From: Rotaria sp. Silwood1 | Lineage: Eukaryota > Rotifera > Eurotatoria > Philodinida > Philodinidae | DNA length: 64,000 nt | Direction: 5' to 3' | Assembly: GCA_905250075.1 (NCBI GenBank) | Contig: CAJNOP010000325.1 | Location: 145,639 to 209,638, forward strand | Shown here: positions 34,240 through 46,526 of the stretch, one piece after another | Layout: each line of letters opens with the position of its first letter | Numbering within the stretch: the stretch's first letter is position 1 | Notes under the pieces: generated by a model | Databases searched by the model: none | Told to the model about the DNA's origin: nothing | What the model saw: the letters and a program-made list of their open reading frames with translations, nothing else | Position numbers and translations under genes: made by a program

Positions 34240-37200
34240 TTAGTCAACATACGGATTGAATTTTTTATTGATTTGTACAGGTAGTTCAATTGCATCGTCC
34301 TAAATGATATAATATAATGATTGTACATATAATTATATTTTCCCACCATAGATTTTCTTAGCAAATTGATATTTTTTTAATTGAAAAAGCATATAAAAGT
34401 ATGAGTTTCAAACACATAAATGCAAGAAAATTCTATTCTTTGTTCTTATCTTTCTTTCTTTTTTTGTTTCTTCTTCTATATAATTTGGCATCATCAATAA
34501 CTGACAGCATCAACAATTTATACTAGAAAGAAAGATGTTCTTGTTCTCATTTCATTTAGTTCTTTTCTTTTTTTTTACGTTTTATTCTAAATTGATATTA
34601 CATCCGAATGAAGAATGACGATAATTTTCTACGACAAAAACAGACATTAAATGTCATTTTATGTTCAATCTATCTTATATTTAAATATCATTTATTTTCA
34701 TATGACAGTTATACTAAGATGTATAATTAAAAAGAAAAAATTTATTTAATATAGAACTTTGTCTGTCAACAAAATAGGTATTCAAAAAGTCGACTAATTT
34801 TTTTCATTTTGTTTTTTGTTTTTGTTTTGTTTCTATGCAACAAAATTATTTCTTCATAACATTCTATATTTACCTTAATCGTTTTTTTACTTAAATCAAA
34901 TAAAACTTGTTCAGGTGCAAAATCACTAATCATTAAAAAACTATAAACAACAAGAATATATGAGTTATTTCTAAAGCATTAAAATCTTACTTTAATCGTC
35001 TATTTGATATTAATAAAATATCTCCTCTATCATTAAGATTAGCAATTCTTAGTAGAGGAAAATCACATTTTATTTTTCTTATTGCTTCATTATTTCTTGT
35101 CCATAACTATAATTTAACATATATGTATACAAAACATTATTTTGTTTTTTTGCTATAATATTATTTACCATAATTTCATTTGTAGTATTTAATGTTGCAA
35201 ATAAACCTAAAGTATCACAACCAGTAAGTGATTTAATTGGTGAATGTTCATGAAGAATATCTTTAGGTGAAATTTCATCAAGACCATTTATTGCTATTGC
35301 ATACATTTGAATATAACCACGACTATAAGATGCAATAGCTATTCGTTGTTCAGCCATAGCTGCACCAATACATGGCGCATCAAGACGAATCTTTTTTTAT
35401 TATTAAAAGAAAACAAAACAAGAAATTATTTTCGTTTATTTTTTTTTTTCTTAAATAAATTTACGGGTAATCCTAATTGACGTAAAAATACTTCATGATC
35501 ATTTATTGATAGACGATAAAATTTTGCAATAAAATCATTTCCAATAGCAAGTAAATATCTTGCTCCTCCTAAATAATTATAATCAAACAATCTAATAAAT
35601 GATTCACTCAATTTTACTTCGAGTAGTATATGTTTCATATGATTGAAATATTTCTAAGCAATCAACTGTCACTGTATCATCAAGTACTTGATAATAGCTA
35701 TATAAAGCTTCAGGTGTATCAGGTAATAATGCATATTTAAGTTCATGGTCACCAGGAACAAGATAAACCTATAATTTCAATAGATGCAAAGAGCAATAAA
35801 ATATAACAATCATTTAACATACTTTTCCATTTGTTGTTCCAACAAATACAACTCCAAATGCTCGACGTTTTCTTGTATGTTCAGGAAGAAGTGAAAACTT
35901 TAAAAACAATGTTAAACATTTAAAATTCAATAACTAATACATACCCACATAAAACAACAAAGTTTAGTAAAAAGACATTCTTCATTAACTTCAAATATGT
36001 TTATTAAATACGATGGATAACTTGCACAATAATAACTACATACTAAATAAAATATAAATATAAATAAAATATTAAAATAAAATTTATTTTTAATATTTTT
36101 ACCTGCTTTACTTGTTAAAATATAAAGAATTTCTCCAGCTGAATCAAATGCAAAATCATTTACTACAATTCTCTATATAGAAAAAATAAAATAAAAAAGA
36201 AATCAAATTTTATTTATTTTTGATTTAATTTGAAAAGAAGAATTTTTTAATTACTTCAGGAGATAATGGAATTAAATTAATAATTTGTGCTGAACGTGGA
36301 TTATAAATTGTCACAAGATTTTGTGGACTTCGTACAGCAACACGTGCTGGAATACTACCAACTGGAAATGTAACACGTACTTGTTCAATAGCTTGTAAAG
36401 TATTAGAAAATGATCGAATTGGCTATAAAAATAAATGAAAAACAAAAAATTAACAATATAAAACTATAGTTTTCATTACTAATGTATAAACTAATAATTG
36501 TAAATCATGTTTAAATTTAACAAGTAAATCTTCACCACGCACAAGCATCATTCGTTCAATAGATTCATTAAAACGATGTTCACCAAGCTAAGAAATAAAG
36601 AAAATTCATCATGTTTTTTTTGTTTTTTTGTAAAAATATTCTATAGAGATTATTTACTTTAGTTAATGAATCGAGAGAATAAAAACATACAGTTCCATCA
36701 TCAGCACCACTAATTATTACTCCATCAGCAGTAATTAATAAACCTAAATAAACAAATAAAAATTAAATCTTAAGATATATGTTACATATTTGTATTACTC
36801 ACTCTTCATAGCAACTTTATGTACTTGTAATTGATATCGAACAGGAATTGATTCGCCTCCAATTTCAAATACCTATAATATAAATTGTTTTATATATTCA
36901 AAAGAAAACAAAATTAGAAATGAAAGAATTATCTTAGATATATGATAATGCCATTTCATTTACCTTCATTACACCATCAGAAAATCCCATTATTATAGAA
37001 AAACCATAAATAATTGCACTAAAAACAATGAATTTTTGTATTTTTCTTTTATAAAAATTCGATTTAAAATTTACCATGTAACTGGTGCACCATGAGCAGA
37101 AAGAACACTAGCTGATTCTCGATTTAACTAAATCAATCAAAAAATTATTTTTTGTTTTCTTTTTTTTGAAAGATAATATGATAAATACGAACTAGTGTAT

Positions 37201-38249
37201 CAAATATTAAACAACCTTTATGACCAACAATAAATAATTTATGTGTTATTGGATCAAGTTTCATATCAATAATATCATGTTTACGATTAATAAATACTGA
37301 CTTTAATCTATCACCAAGTCGTAATTCATATCCATTCTGTTATAAACAAAAGAAAAATTATTGAAATATTTCTATGAGAAAAAAAAAGAAGATTCTATGT
37401 ACGGGTTCTCGAACAAGATACCAACGAACAAAAAAACCATTATCACCACCAACATATATTATATCACGTGTAGTTTTATCATAAATTATTCTAAAAATAT
37501 TAGAAAAGAAAATTATTCGATTAGATATTTCATTATTCATACCTTCGAGCAACACCTGGACATTTAACAAATGTTAAATATTTTAATTGACCATTTTTAT
37601 TTGAAAGTAAATATAATCTATCATTTGAATAGCCAACAATAAGCTAAAAAAGAAAACAATATTTGATCTTTTGTTGTTTTATTTTATTTTTTTTCTTTTT
37701 TTGTCAAATTTTTAATTCTCTCATACTTTAAGTTTTGCAATATATTTTAATAATTGAAATGATGGAAATTGAAAATCATACCTAAATTAAATAAATATTT
37801 GATATGAATATGATATTGACTAAATTTTATTTACTTTAAATATCGTCGAATAATTCCTGTATTCAATGAAGTAAAATAAACAACAATTGCTGAACGTGGA
37901 TCTTTTGGATCATCATAAAATAATGACGTAATAATCATATCTTCAACATCATTTGAATCTTCATCTTCATCAATTGATCGATAATATGTAAATGCTTGAA
38001 GACGAGTATCAAATGGAAATTTTGTTAAAGACTATATTTTTTATAGAAAATGATCATCATATTTTTCTTTTTTTATTAAATACTAACTCGACTTGAAAAT
38101 AATGGAAATAGTGGAATTTTTGATCCTAAAGAAGAAATTCTACGTGAAAGATGTGGAGATTCTTCATGTATTGTTGCAGTAGAATGTAATTGATTAAGAA
38201 TACGTGCTTTAGCTGATGACCAGGAGAGCAATTTTGGTTGAGCTAACAT
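34240..38249 (-). CDS. WD40-like beta-propeller protein, family not assigned
   Basis: About 21 short exons give roughly 750 residues, from MLAQPKLLSWSSAKARI (first exon 38088-38249) to INKKFNPYVD with the stop at 34240-34242. Propeller-type strands repeat throughout: LIVGYSNDRLYLLSNKNGQLKYL, DIIYVGGDNGFFVRWYLV, KLFIVGHKGCLIFDTL, ITADGVIISGADDGTVCFYSL and IAIASYSRGYIQMYAI. Canonical WD dipeptides are mostly replaced by other residues. An intron of about 52 bp near 35573-35625 is needed to keep the frame (TTR to GARYLLAIG). No catalytic motif, signal peptide or membrane segment was seen. The role is unknown; relatives such as WDR97/WDR87-type proteins are possible but not shown. Confidence 0.78.
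34305..34874 (-). other. Last intron of the beta-propeller gene, about 570 bp
   Basis: Separates the penultimate exon (ending SKKTIK, about 34875) from a short terminal exon encoding DDAIELPVQINKKFNPYVD. T-rich, with no recognisable element. The short final exon is supported by an ATTTAG acceptor and phase only. Confidence 0.45.
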
Positions 38250-39003
38250 TTTGTACAATAGATTGTAGAGAAAAAAATTCTGTTGACTTTTATTTATTAC
38301 GTTGCGTTGGTAATAAAAATTTTGTTTCGTTTGAGAGCTGAATCAAACTAGAAAGAATTTGCAAGCTTATATACATAGATGTGTACTCAAGATAAGAATA
38401 GTTTTTAGTTTAATAGTCAGATTACTTTCTTTGCCTTATTATTGACAAATTGTTTGAAATAGAAAAGGAAAAGAAGGTCATTTTATGAAAAATAAAAAAA
38501 TATATACATATCAAAATGATAACTATTTAAATATTAGTAAAAAAATTGAATTGTTATCACAAAGCTTTTATTTTACAATGAAAGAACGGATCGAAAAAGT
38601 CACTGTGATAACTACACAGTTGTTATTCTTACTTAAGCGAAGTTCATGTTCTCGAAAACATCTGAAACGGATGAACACCTATTCTTCTTTAAAATATTTA
38701 GTGTCGAAGTTCTAAAAACTGAATTCTATTTGTAATATTCATCTTCCAGCGTCATCTGTTGAGATTGATTATTGGTAAACTTGTCAAATCATATAGTTAT
38801 GTTCATTTTTTATCATTATTTCTCAAGTTTTGATAGATAAAATGAGAAGATATTGATCTATATGATTGGATAAGTTCCTATAATAAACAATTCTATGTAA
38901 TATAAAAACGAAAAATGTTTTGCTTCATGTTTATTTGACTAACTGATAAGAATCTTGCTTCTATTATGTCTTAATCTTTTTTGTATGTTGTTTTGTAGTA
39001 GAT
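38250..39003. promoter_or_regulatory. Divergent promoter region, beta-propeller gene and WASHC5
   Basis: 754 bp between divergent genes. A strong acceptor-like TATGTTGTTTTGTAG ends at 38998, five bases before the WASHC5 ATG. This implies either a 5' UTR intron or a trans-spliced leader. The plus-strand frame at 38485-38715 is lysine-rich and not a credible gene. Confidence 0.45.
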
Positions 39004-42000
39004 ATGAGTGATTTTTTAGCAGCAAATAATCCTTGTGGTCAAAATCTTTTACAACTTGTTGCAACAGGCAATGCTATTATAGCTGAATTATTACGTCTAG
39101 CTGATTTTATACCACCATTATTTAAAGTTATTAATATTCGTGATGCAGGAAAATATGCAGATATTATATTTGATTTTTCATATTTTTCTAAACAAGAATA
39201 TTATGATGATTTAATTAATAGTCGAGCAGTAAGTTTAAAGATAAATAGTTTATGTTTAAAAGTTCTTCTAAGATATTTTTTGTTGCTAATTTCAATAGGA
39301 TCTTCAAGATCTTGATGATGAATTTCGTGAAAATAATCTCACATTACTTACACGATTTTATCAAGCATTTGAAAGTGTACATAAATATGGAATTGAATTC
39401 AATCGGTAAATAGAAACAAAAGATGATAATAAGTGTTAGAAAGTTTGAATTTTTTTTTTAAATTGTACATTTAGATATATTGAAGATTTAACAAATGGTA
39501 CTTATTTACAACAAACAGTTGAAAGTGTTATTGCTAATGAAGCAGGAAAACAATTAATGGTAAAAAGATTTTGAATATTCTTCTTGTAATGTAAATATGG
39601 CTTTGAACTGAAACCTTCGTTTTGAAAGACTCCTCATTCCATCTTCTACAAAATCACAGTCCTGTTTTAACATATACTCAATTTTTAATAAAAAAAAAAA
39701 CATAAGTGATTCACTTGTTTCTTCAATAAGAATTCAATCTTTTGAAGAACTTTGTTTATTGGTAACAACAAAAAAATTTTATTTATTCCCTATAGCATTT
39801 ACAAGAGCCTTGATTATGAAATATCTGTTTTGGACACTGAGAAACTTTGATAATAGTTGATCGAAACTCAACATTTTAAACTAATGTTCTAAATTTCGAT
39901 AAAACGAAAAAAGTTTATGGAATTTAGACTACACTTTAATCAGCACGTTTTATGTTAACCCAACAATAGCGAAGTCGGCAAATGTTGGAAGAAGAAACTG
40001 CTCTATTCGGTTCTCTCTGCAAATAACAATATTGATCAAACGAGTATTACGAATACGGTCATTTTTGATGGTACATTCATTACTTAATAATCATGTCTTT
40101 TGTATGAAATATCTAATCATTATTTTCATTCACCAAGCATGAGATATTTTGTTAGATATTGTCTTATTATTATAGTTTCAAATATTCTAAATTTTTTCAA
40201 GTTTTTCTACTATCTGAAGCTTTAGGAAGCATCCAAAGAGTGATTCGAGTGCAGCAAACTGATATATAGTTTAAACAAAAGTATATTCACCCGCTCCGAG
40301 TGCGAAAAAATTAGGACTTAGGTTTTCTAGAAAACGCTAGCAACTCGATTCACTCTTTGGATCTTTCTAGAGCTAAAGACAACGGAAAACTAGTAAAAAC
40401 AAACCTTATTAAATAATTTTATTACCAATCAAGCGAATCAAAATAAAAATTTTCATCATGTATCTATAATTTAATATAAAAATTATTTAGACTGAAGCTG
40501 TTTATTTATTTGGTGTAATGTTAATAATATTGGATTTAAAATATGATGGTGCTGCTCGAGAACGAATGATTGTTTCTTATTTTCGTTATAGGTAAAAGAA
40601 TTTTATGCATTACTTAGAAATTATTTCAATCTTTTTCTTTTTTGTCATTAATAAATTTTAGTGGTAAACGCAATGCATTAGATAGTAATATTGATGAAGT
40701 CGGAAAATTATTAGCACGAAATGATGGTTTTTCTCTTCAACCATATAAACGTCCACTTGGTTATCCAGAAAATTATTTTAGGTAAAACAAAAAAAAAGAA
40801 GAAAAATTTATATATTTTATTTTTATTTTTCATCAAATAGACGTATTGGTTTTCGTGAAGATGTTATTGGTATAATCATAGGTCGTTTACGTTCTGATGA
40901 TATATATAATCAAAAAAAAGCTTATACTGAACTTGAACATCAAACAGCAGCATATGCAACACAAGCATCTATGCTTTATGTTTTACTTTATTTTTATCCT
41001 GATGTTTTACATAATAAACAAGCTATTATGCGTGAAATAGTTGATAAACATTTTGCTGATAATTGGGTTATTAATTTATATATGGGTATGACAGTAAATT
41101 TAATTGATGCATGGGAACCATATAAAGCAGCAAAAGCAGCACTTAATAATACACTTGATATTCAAGCTGTTAAAAGTCGAGTATGTTATTTTATTTGTCT
41201 TTTTTTTTATCAATCAATTTAATCAATAAAGATCTCCACAATTGATAACACTAATTTCTATAGATATGAGAGAGAACATAACTGAGTGAGACGACTTTCT
41301 ATGTCGGTGAATTCAAAGAACACTTGCTTTTGTATATTAAACCTAATGTAGAGATGTATTTGCAAGTATCATTCTTAAAAGTGACTTAAAAACAGTTATG
41401 ATCAATCCTGTCCCATAGTAGATTTCAAAATTTTGCTTACATTCTCGTATAGCTACAACGATGCAATCCGATTGGTACATATAGAAAAAAAGCCTTAAAA
41501 TTTGACTCTTCTATGATGATAGATCATGTCATAACTTTTAAACATCATTTTCTATTACGAAAACACTATTTTTATTAAGAAAAAAAGACGACTAAGCATT
41601 ATTAACCCATCGTTGGGAACGAAAAAGAAATCATTGTCTTAATAGAAATCTTTGAAACATTTGACTTATCTATTTAGTGTCAAATGACACATGATAAAAT
41701 TGGCAAATTAAATAAACAAGTTGAACAATATCTTATTGAAGGTGTTTTAATTGAAGAATATGTTTTAAAAAATATTTCCATATTATTAAAATTTATGAAA
41801 GAATGTAATATATGTTTACGATGGATTATATTACATACAAGTGAATTACCAATTGGTGCTGATATTAATAAACGATGTAAACAAATGTTACAACTTGTTA
41901 TTAATGAATCACAATATAATCCATCAGAAGTATTTAAATTATTATTAAATACAGCACAATTTGAATTTAATCTTAAAGAGGTTTTTTTGTTTATCGTTAC

Positions 42001-45000
42001 ACACACAAAAAAAAATAGAAAAGAAATTCATTTTGTTTTTGTTTTTCTTGATAGATTGTTAGTTTATTATTAGCTGAAAAACATGATCGATGGATAGCAA
42101 ATAGAAAAGAAGCTGTTGAACGTCTTATTGAATTAGCTGATGTTTTTTCTGGTACAATGCCATTAACACGTGTAGAAAAAAATGGTAGAAATAATTTTTT
42201 GTTCTATTTTTATAAATAAAATGAAAATTATATTTTATTTGAAAATAGATAATCTTCAAACATGGTTTCGTACAATGGCTAAACGTATTGAATCATTAGA
42301 TTTTGAAGATTGGACAAGTGCTGGTCGTCAAACAAATCAAATAATGACAGCTTTAGATGAAGTACAACAATTTCATGAATTGGATACAAATATGCAAGTG
42401 AAACAATTTTTAAATGATAATAAACGTCTTTTAAGTACAATGATTCTATTAAATAATGTTCAAGAATCAACAATTAGTATCATGGATCTTGTTGCTGATT
42501 TATCTTATGCATGGATTATTATTGATAGGTAAATATATATACAAATCATTCAGAGTAAAACATAGAAGTCTTGATTAATTCATAAGACTATTGTCTACAG
42601 ATTTAGCTAAGAATAGAGACTCTCGTACTCATCAGGCAGAACCAATCGAGTTCATTTTGTAAGTCTAGAAATCAAAGACTTACAAACTCTTACGAAAGCA
42701 GTTTATATTGCTTTTGAAATCTTCAACTTACTTTTTTTGCTTTGGTAAAAATAGTTAGATTTAATTTTTTCATTTCATATAACTGTAAAGCTTCCGTTTG
42801 TATTTCGAATTAGAATTCAATAATCTTTATATCGATATAGTAGATGATTTAACATTATAACATAATAGATTTAAGAAAAGATAGCATCAATGCTCATCTC
42901 GAATATCAATATAAGAATTATTGATGAAAATAATATATGTATTAATGTTTCAATATTATCTCGTTTGTTTTCTCATTTTGTATTTAGTTTTACTGGTGTA
43001 ATGCAAGAAGGGATAAAACGTAGTCCTTCATTAGTAACAAAACTACGTGCAACATTTTTAAAAGTAAATCTTTTTTTTTTCTTTTAAATAAAAATTCATT
43101 TTCTTAAAATTCAAAATTTAAGCTTTCATCAGCACTTGATCTTCCATTAGTACGAATCAATCAAGTTGGTAGTAATGATCTTATGATTGTAAGTCATTAT
43201 TATTCTGGTGAACTTGTTGCTTATGTACGAAAAGTTTTACAAGTAAGCAGAACTTGATTCTTTTTTTTTTTTTTTATATTTATAATTTCTTTAGATTATT
43301 CCTGAAACAATGTTTTCAATGTTAGCTAGTATTGTTTATTTACAAACACATACATTACGTGAATTACCATTACGTGCTGAAAAGGATAAATTAAGAGAAT
43401 ATGCTCAACTTGATGAACGTTATCAAGTAGCAAAATTAACACATGATATTTCAATATTTACTGAAAGTATGTTAATGATGAAAACAACATTAGTTGGAAT
43501 AATTAAAGTAAAATATATCCAATTTAAATTTTTTTAAAATTAGAACAAGCAATTTTATTTTAAGCTTGATCCAAAACGTGTACTTGAAGATGGTATTCGA
43601 AAAGAATTAGTTAAACAAGTTGCAACTGCTTTACATAATGGTCTTACGTTTAATCCTCGTGCTAAGGTTCGTATTTCGCCTGCTTAATAGTATCCATGCT
43701 CATAAAAAAGAGGAGCACTCTTCATTGTAAATCAAAATTTTTTTAATTTTTATTTTAGAATAGTGAATTAATAGCTAAATTAGATGCATTAGGTAATCAA
43801 ATGGATGGTTTTCGTCGTTCATTTGAATATGTACAAGATTATGTTGGAATGTATGGATTAAAAATTTGGCAAGAAGAAGTATCACGAATAATAAATTATA
43901 ATGTTGAACAAGAATCAAATAGTTTTCTTAAACAAAAAGTAATAAGAAAAAAAATAAAATAAAACTAAAATATAATTTTATTTATTATTGTGTATATTTT
44001 CTAGATTTATGATTTTCAATCAACATTTCAATCTCGTCATATTCCAATACCACTTATTCCACCATTAGGTGATGGTTCAATTAATTTTATGGGTCGTCTT
44101 GTACGAGAAATTCTTCGTGTTACTGATCCACGTTTTACATTTTATGCTGAACAACGTAATACATGGTATGATGTACGAACAAAACAACCAGTTGTTGATA
44201 TATTACTTTTTCGAAAATTACATCGTGCTGTTGGATCATTTGGATTAAGTGGACTTGATCGTTTATTATCATTTATGATTGTTAAAGAACTTCAATTACT
44301 TACAGGAACAATACAAACTGTTTTTCAACATAAAGAATCAAGTGATATGCTTGATTCATTTATGAGACAATTAATACCTATTGATAGTATAATTAGTAAA
44401 TAGAAAAATAATTATATATATATATATGAAAGAATTGAAGTAATTTTGTTTTTATTTTCATTTAGATCAACCAAATCGAGTTTATTCAAATTCAGTAGCA
44501 AAAGGAGCTAGTGCTTGGTCAACATTAAGTAATTATCTTATGAAAGTTGGACAAATGCAATTATTACGTCAACAAATAGCTCATGAATTAACTGCATCAG
44601 CAAAATATGATTCAAAATATCTTTTTTATGCTCTTAAAACTTTTAATGAGTATGTTTATAAAAATTTATTCTATCTGTTTAATCAATTCGACAGTTAAAA
44701 AAAATCACTTGTTTTTTTTTCCTTTTGAACATCTCTTGATGAAATAGGCAAGATCATTTACGAATTCTATATTCTAAAAATTGAGATCTCATATTTTAAT
44801 GAAGATTTATTTCATTTCTATTGTAGTACACTTTTACAAGATATTCAACAAATTTATACAAACAGTAGTAATCAACAAAATGAATATCCTGAAACACTGA
44901 ATGAATTATTATATGAATTAGGTCCTTTATTAGAATCAGTTGGAATGAATGATGTTCTTCAACGTGTTTATATTTCAGCACAAAATCATTTCTTACTTAT

Positions 45001-45677
45001 TCCATTGCTTGTTTTATATACTATTAGTCAAGTTCCACGTATAATAACACTTAAATATCTTAAAAATCAAATGCAAACAACAAGTAGTAGTTCATCAAGT
45101 AGTGGAAAACGTGATATGGATTGTTCAGCATTTGTTATTGGACTTTATACATTAACAAAACAATATCATTCAGATTTAATTGATGATTATTTAACATGTC
45201 TTTGTCAATTTATTAAATCACATATTGAACAAGCTGGAACGTAAGTCGATTCTCATTTTTCTTTTTTCAGTTTTGATTATGAATTACAGTTGAGCATAGT
45301 ACTCGAAAGATTGATACTCATACTCATACAAGTGACATATCTCTTCAATAGAAACAATTTTTTCTCAAAGTAATTTAAAAAAAAAAGTCGAAATGAATGT
45401 AAGATCACTACACAAGTGATCACTTTCACCAGTACATTTCTAGCTATGAATTACAATAAAAAAAATCTTAAATAACTTTTATTCTAGGCAAAAATTAGTT
45501 GATTTTCCAATTGAAGCAATTAATATGCTTGATTTTTTAACAATGTTTATTCATTATGGTGATTTACCTATCAAAGTAAAAATTTCAATTAATGAAATTA
45601 TAATAATGTTATTTCTTATATAGGTTCTCGAACAACGTTTACCAGCTTATATATGTGATGAATTTCGTACGATTTAA
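39004..45677 (+). CDS. WASHC5: WASH complex subunit strumpellin (WASHC5/KIAA0196)
   Basis: Nineteen exons, all phases consistent: 39004-39228, 39299-39405, 39475-39559, 40491-40591, 40662-40781, 40841-41180, 41678-41980, 42055-42184, 42249-42528, 42988-43063, 43123-43242, 43295-43507, 43565-43666, 43759-43938, 44005-44395, 44466-44649, 44827-45240, 45488-45575 and 45624-45677. The 1170 residues compare with about 1159 in human. Very conserved stretches include [63 protein letters not shown]-type [18 protein letters not shown]-like [60 protein letters not shown] and the end YICDEFRTI. The protein is a helical scaffold of the WASH complex, which drives Arp2/3 actin nucleation on endosomes for retromer-linked sorting. 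It appears intact and full length. Confidence 0.97.
39560..40490 (+). other. WASHC5 intron 3, 931 bp
   Basis: The longest intron of WASHC5. Its 3' half contains a 200-bp palindrome (40201-40400). The remainder is AT-rich and unrecognised. Confidence 0.6.
40201..40400. repeat. Short palindromic (foldback) element in WASHC5 intron 3
   Basis: The 20-mer ATCCAAAGAGTGATTCGAGT (40231-40250) pairs with ACTCGATTCACTCTTTGGAT (40343-40362) with one mismatch. Flanking bases continue pairing imperfectly outward to GTTTTTCTACT (40201) and CTAGTAAAAAC (40390-40400). Inner bases GCAGCAAACT / AGCAAC continue toward the centre near 40297. Non-coding and MITE-like. No target duplication was resolved. Confidence 0.7.
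41181..41677 (+). other. WASHC5 intron 6, 497 bp
   Basis: Noncoding intron with a CGA|GTATGT donor and a CTATTTAG acceptor. I saw no repeat in it. Confidence 0.5.
42529..42987 (+). other. WASHC5 intron 9, 459 bp
   Basis: Noncoding intron. It interrupts the conserved region joining AWIIIDR and [12 protein letters not shown]. No recognisable element. Confidence 0.5.
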
Positions 45678-45842
45678 AAATTTTTGATGATTATTTTTAA
45701 TTACTAGTCAAATAAATTCCGTGTGTGTGCGTTTATTTATTTATTTATTGATTAAGTAGAACACAAATATAATCTAACAAAATCGAGAAAAAAAATTGTT
45801 TATCAAAAAAAAAAAAAGAAATTTGCCTTTTTTTCCCCCTAT
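45678..45842. terminator. Tail-to-tail 3' flank, WASHC5 and the small unknown gene
   Basis: Only 165 bp separate the two convergent stop codons. It includes a (TTTA)n stretch near 45733-45750 and A tracts. The 3' UTRs must be short or overlap. Confidence 0.45.
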
Positions 45843-46526
45843 TTAATTAACTAATGATTCATCATGAAGTGATCGACGACATTTAATATTACTCAAATAA
45901 TTTCCATTGACATATGGAGATGATTGATGATTTGTTGAGCCATTTATTTGAGGTTTATTTTCATTTGTATTATTACGAAAATGAAAAAGACGAACTAATG
46001 ATGACCACCATGATTTTGTTGTTGAATTTGATTCATTTATTATTTTATGATTATCATCATTGTCATTCGTTGATGGTTTTGATTCAACATCATCATCATC
46101 GTTAGTTATATTTTCAACATCAATTGGAGTTATTGTTTGAGATTCTTCTATTTCATTAGGATTAGTATTTTCTTTTGTAATTGACTAAACAAAGAAAAAA
46201 AAGAATAAAGATTGAATATATACAAATTAATTCAAACCGGTTGTTGACTATTGCTATCCGTAGTACTACTATTTGAATGCATTGATGATTGTTCTTCAAT
46301 CTATAATTAAGATGAACAAAAATTTGAAAATAAAAAAGAAAATGAAAACATACATCATCATTATTTGCCGTGGGTGTAACAGTATTAATAGATTTTTTTT
46401 CCTTTTTTGATGTTCTGCAAAAAAAAACAAATGTGAAGACATTTTCTTTTTATAAAGATATATAAATTTAATATACTATACTAACTTTTCATTATTTGTC
46501 ATACGAGCTTTTCGTTTTTCACCCAT
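45843..46526 (-). CDS. Small basic/serine-rich protein of unknown function
   Basis: Four exons (46486-46526, 46354-46414, 46238-46300, 45843-46184) give 168 residues. The N-terminus MGEKRKARMTNNEKTSKKEKK is strongly basic. The middle is rich in Asn, Ser, Thr, Glu and Asp (poly-Asp run). The C-terminal third contains TTKSWWSSLVRLFHFRNN, a Trp/Phe-rich amphipathic patch that could bind a membrane or partner, and ends RRSLHDESLVN. No domain, signal peptide or transmembrane helix is recognised. Exon structure rather than similarity supports it. It is probably disordered and may be lineage-specific. Confidence 0.6.
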
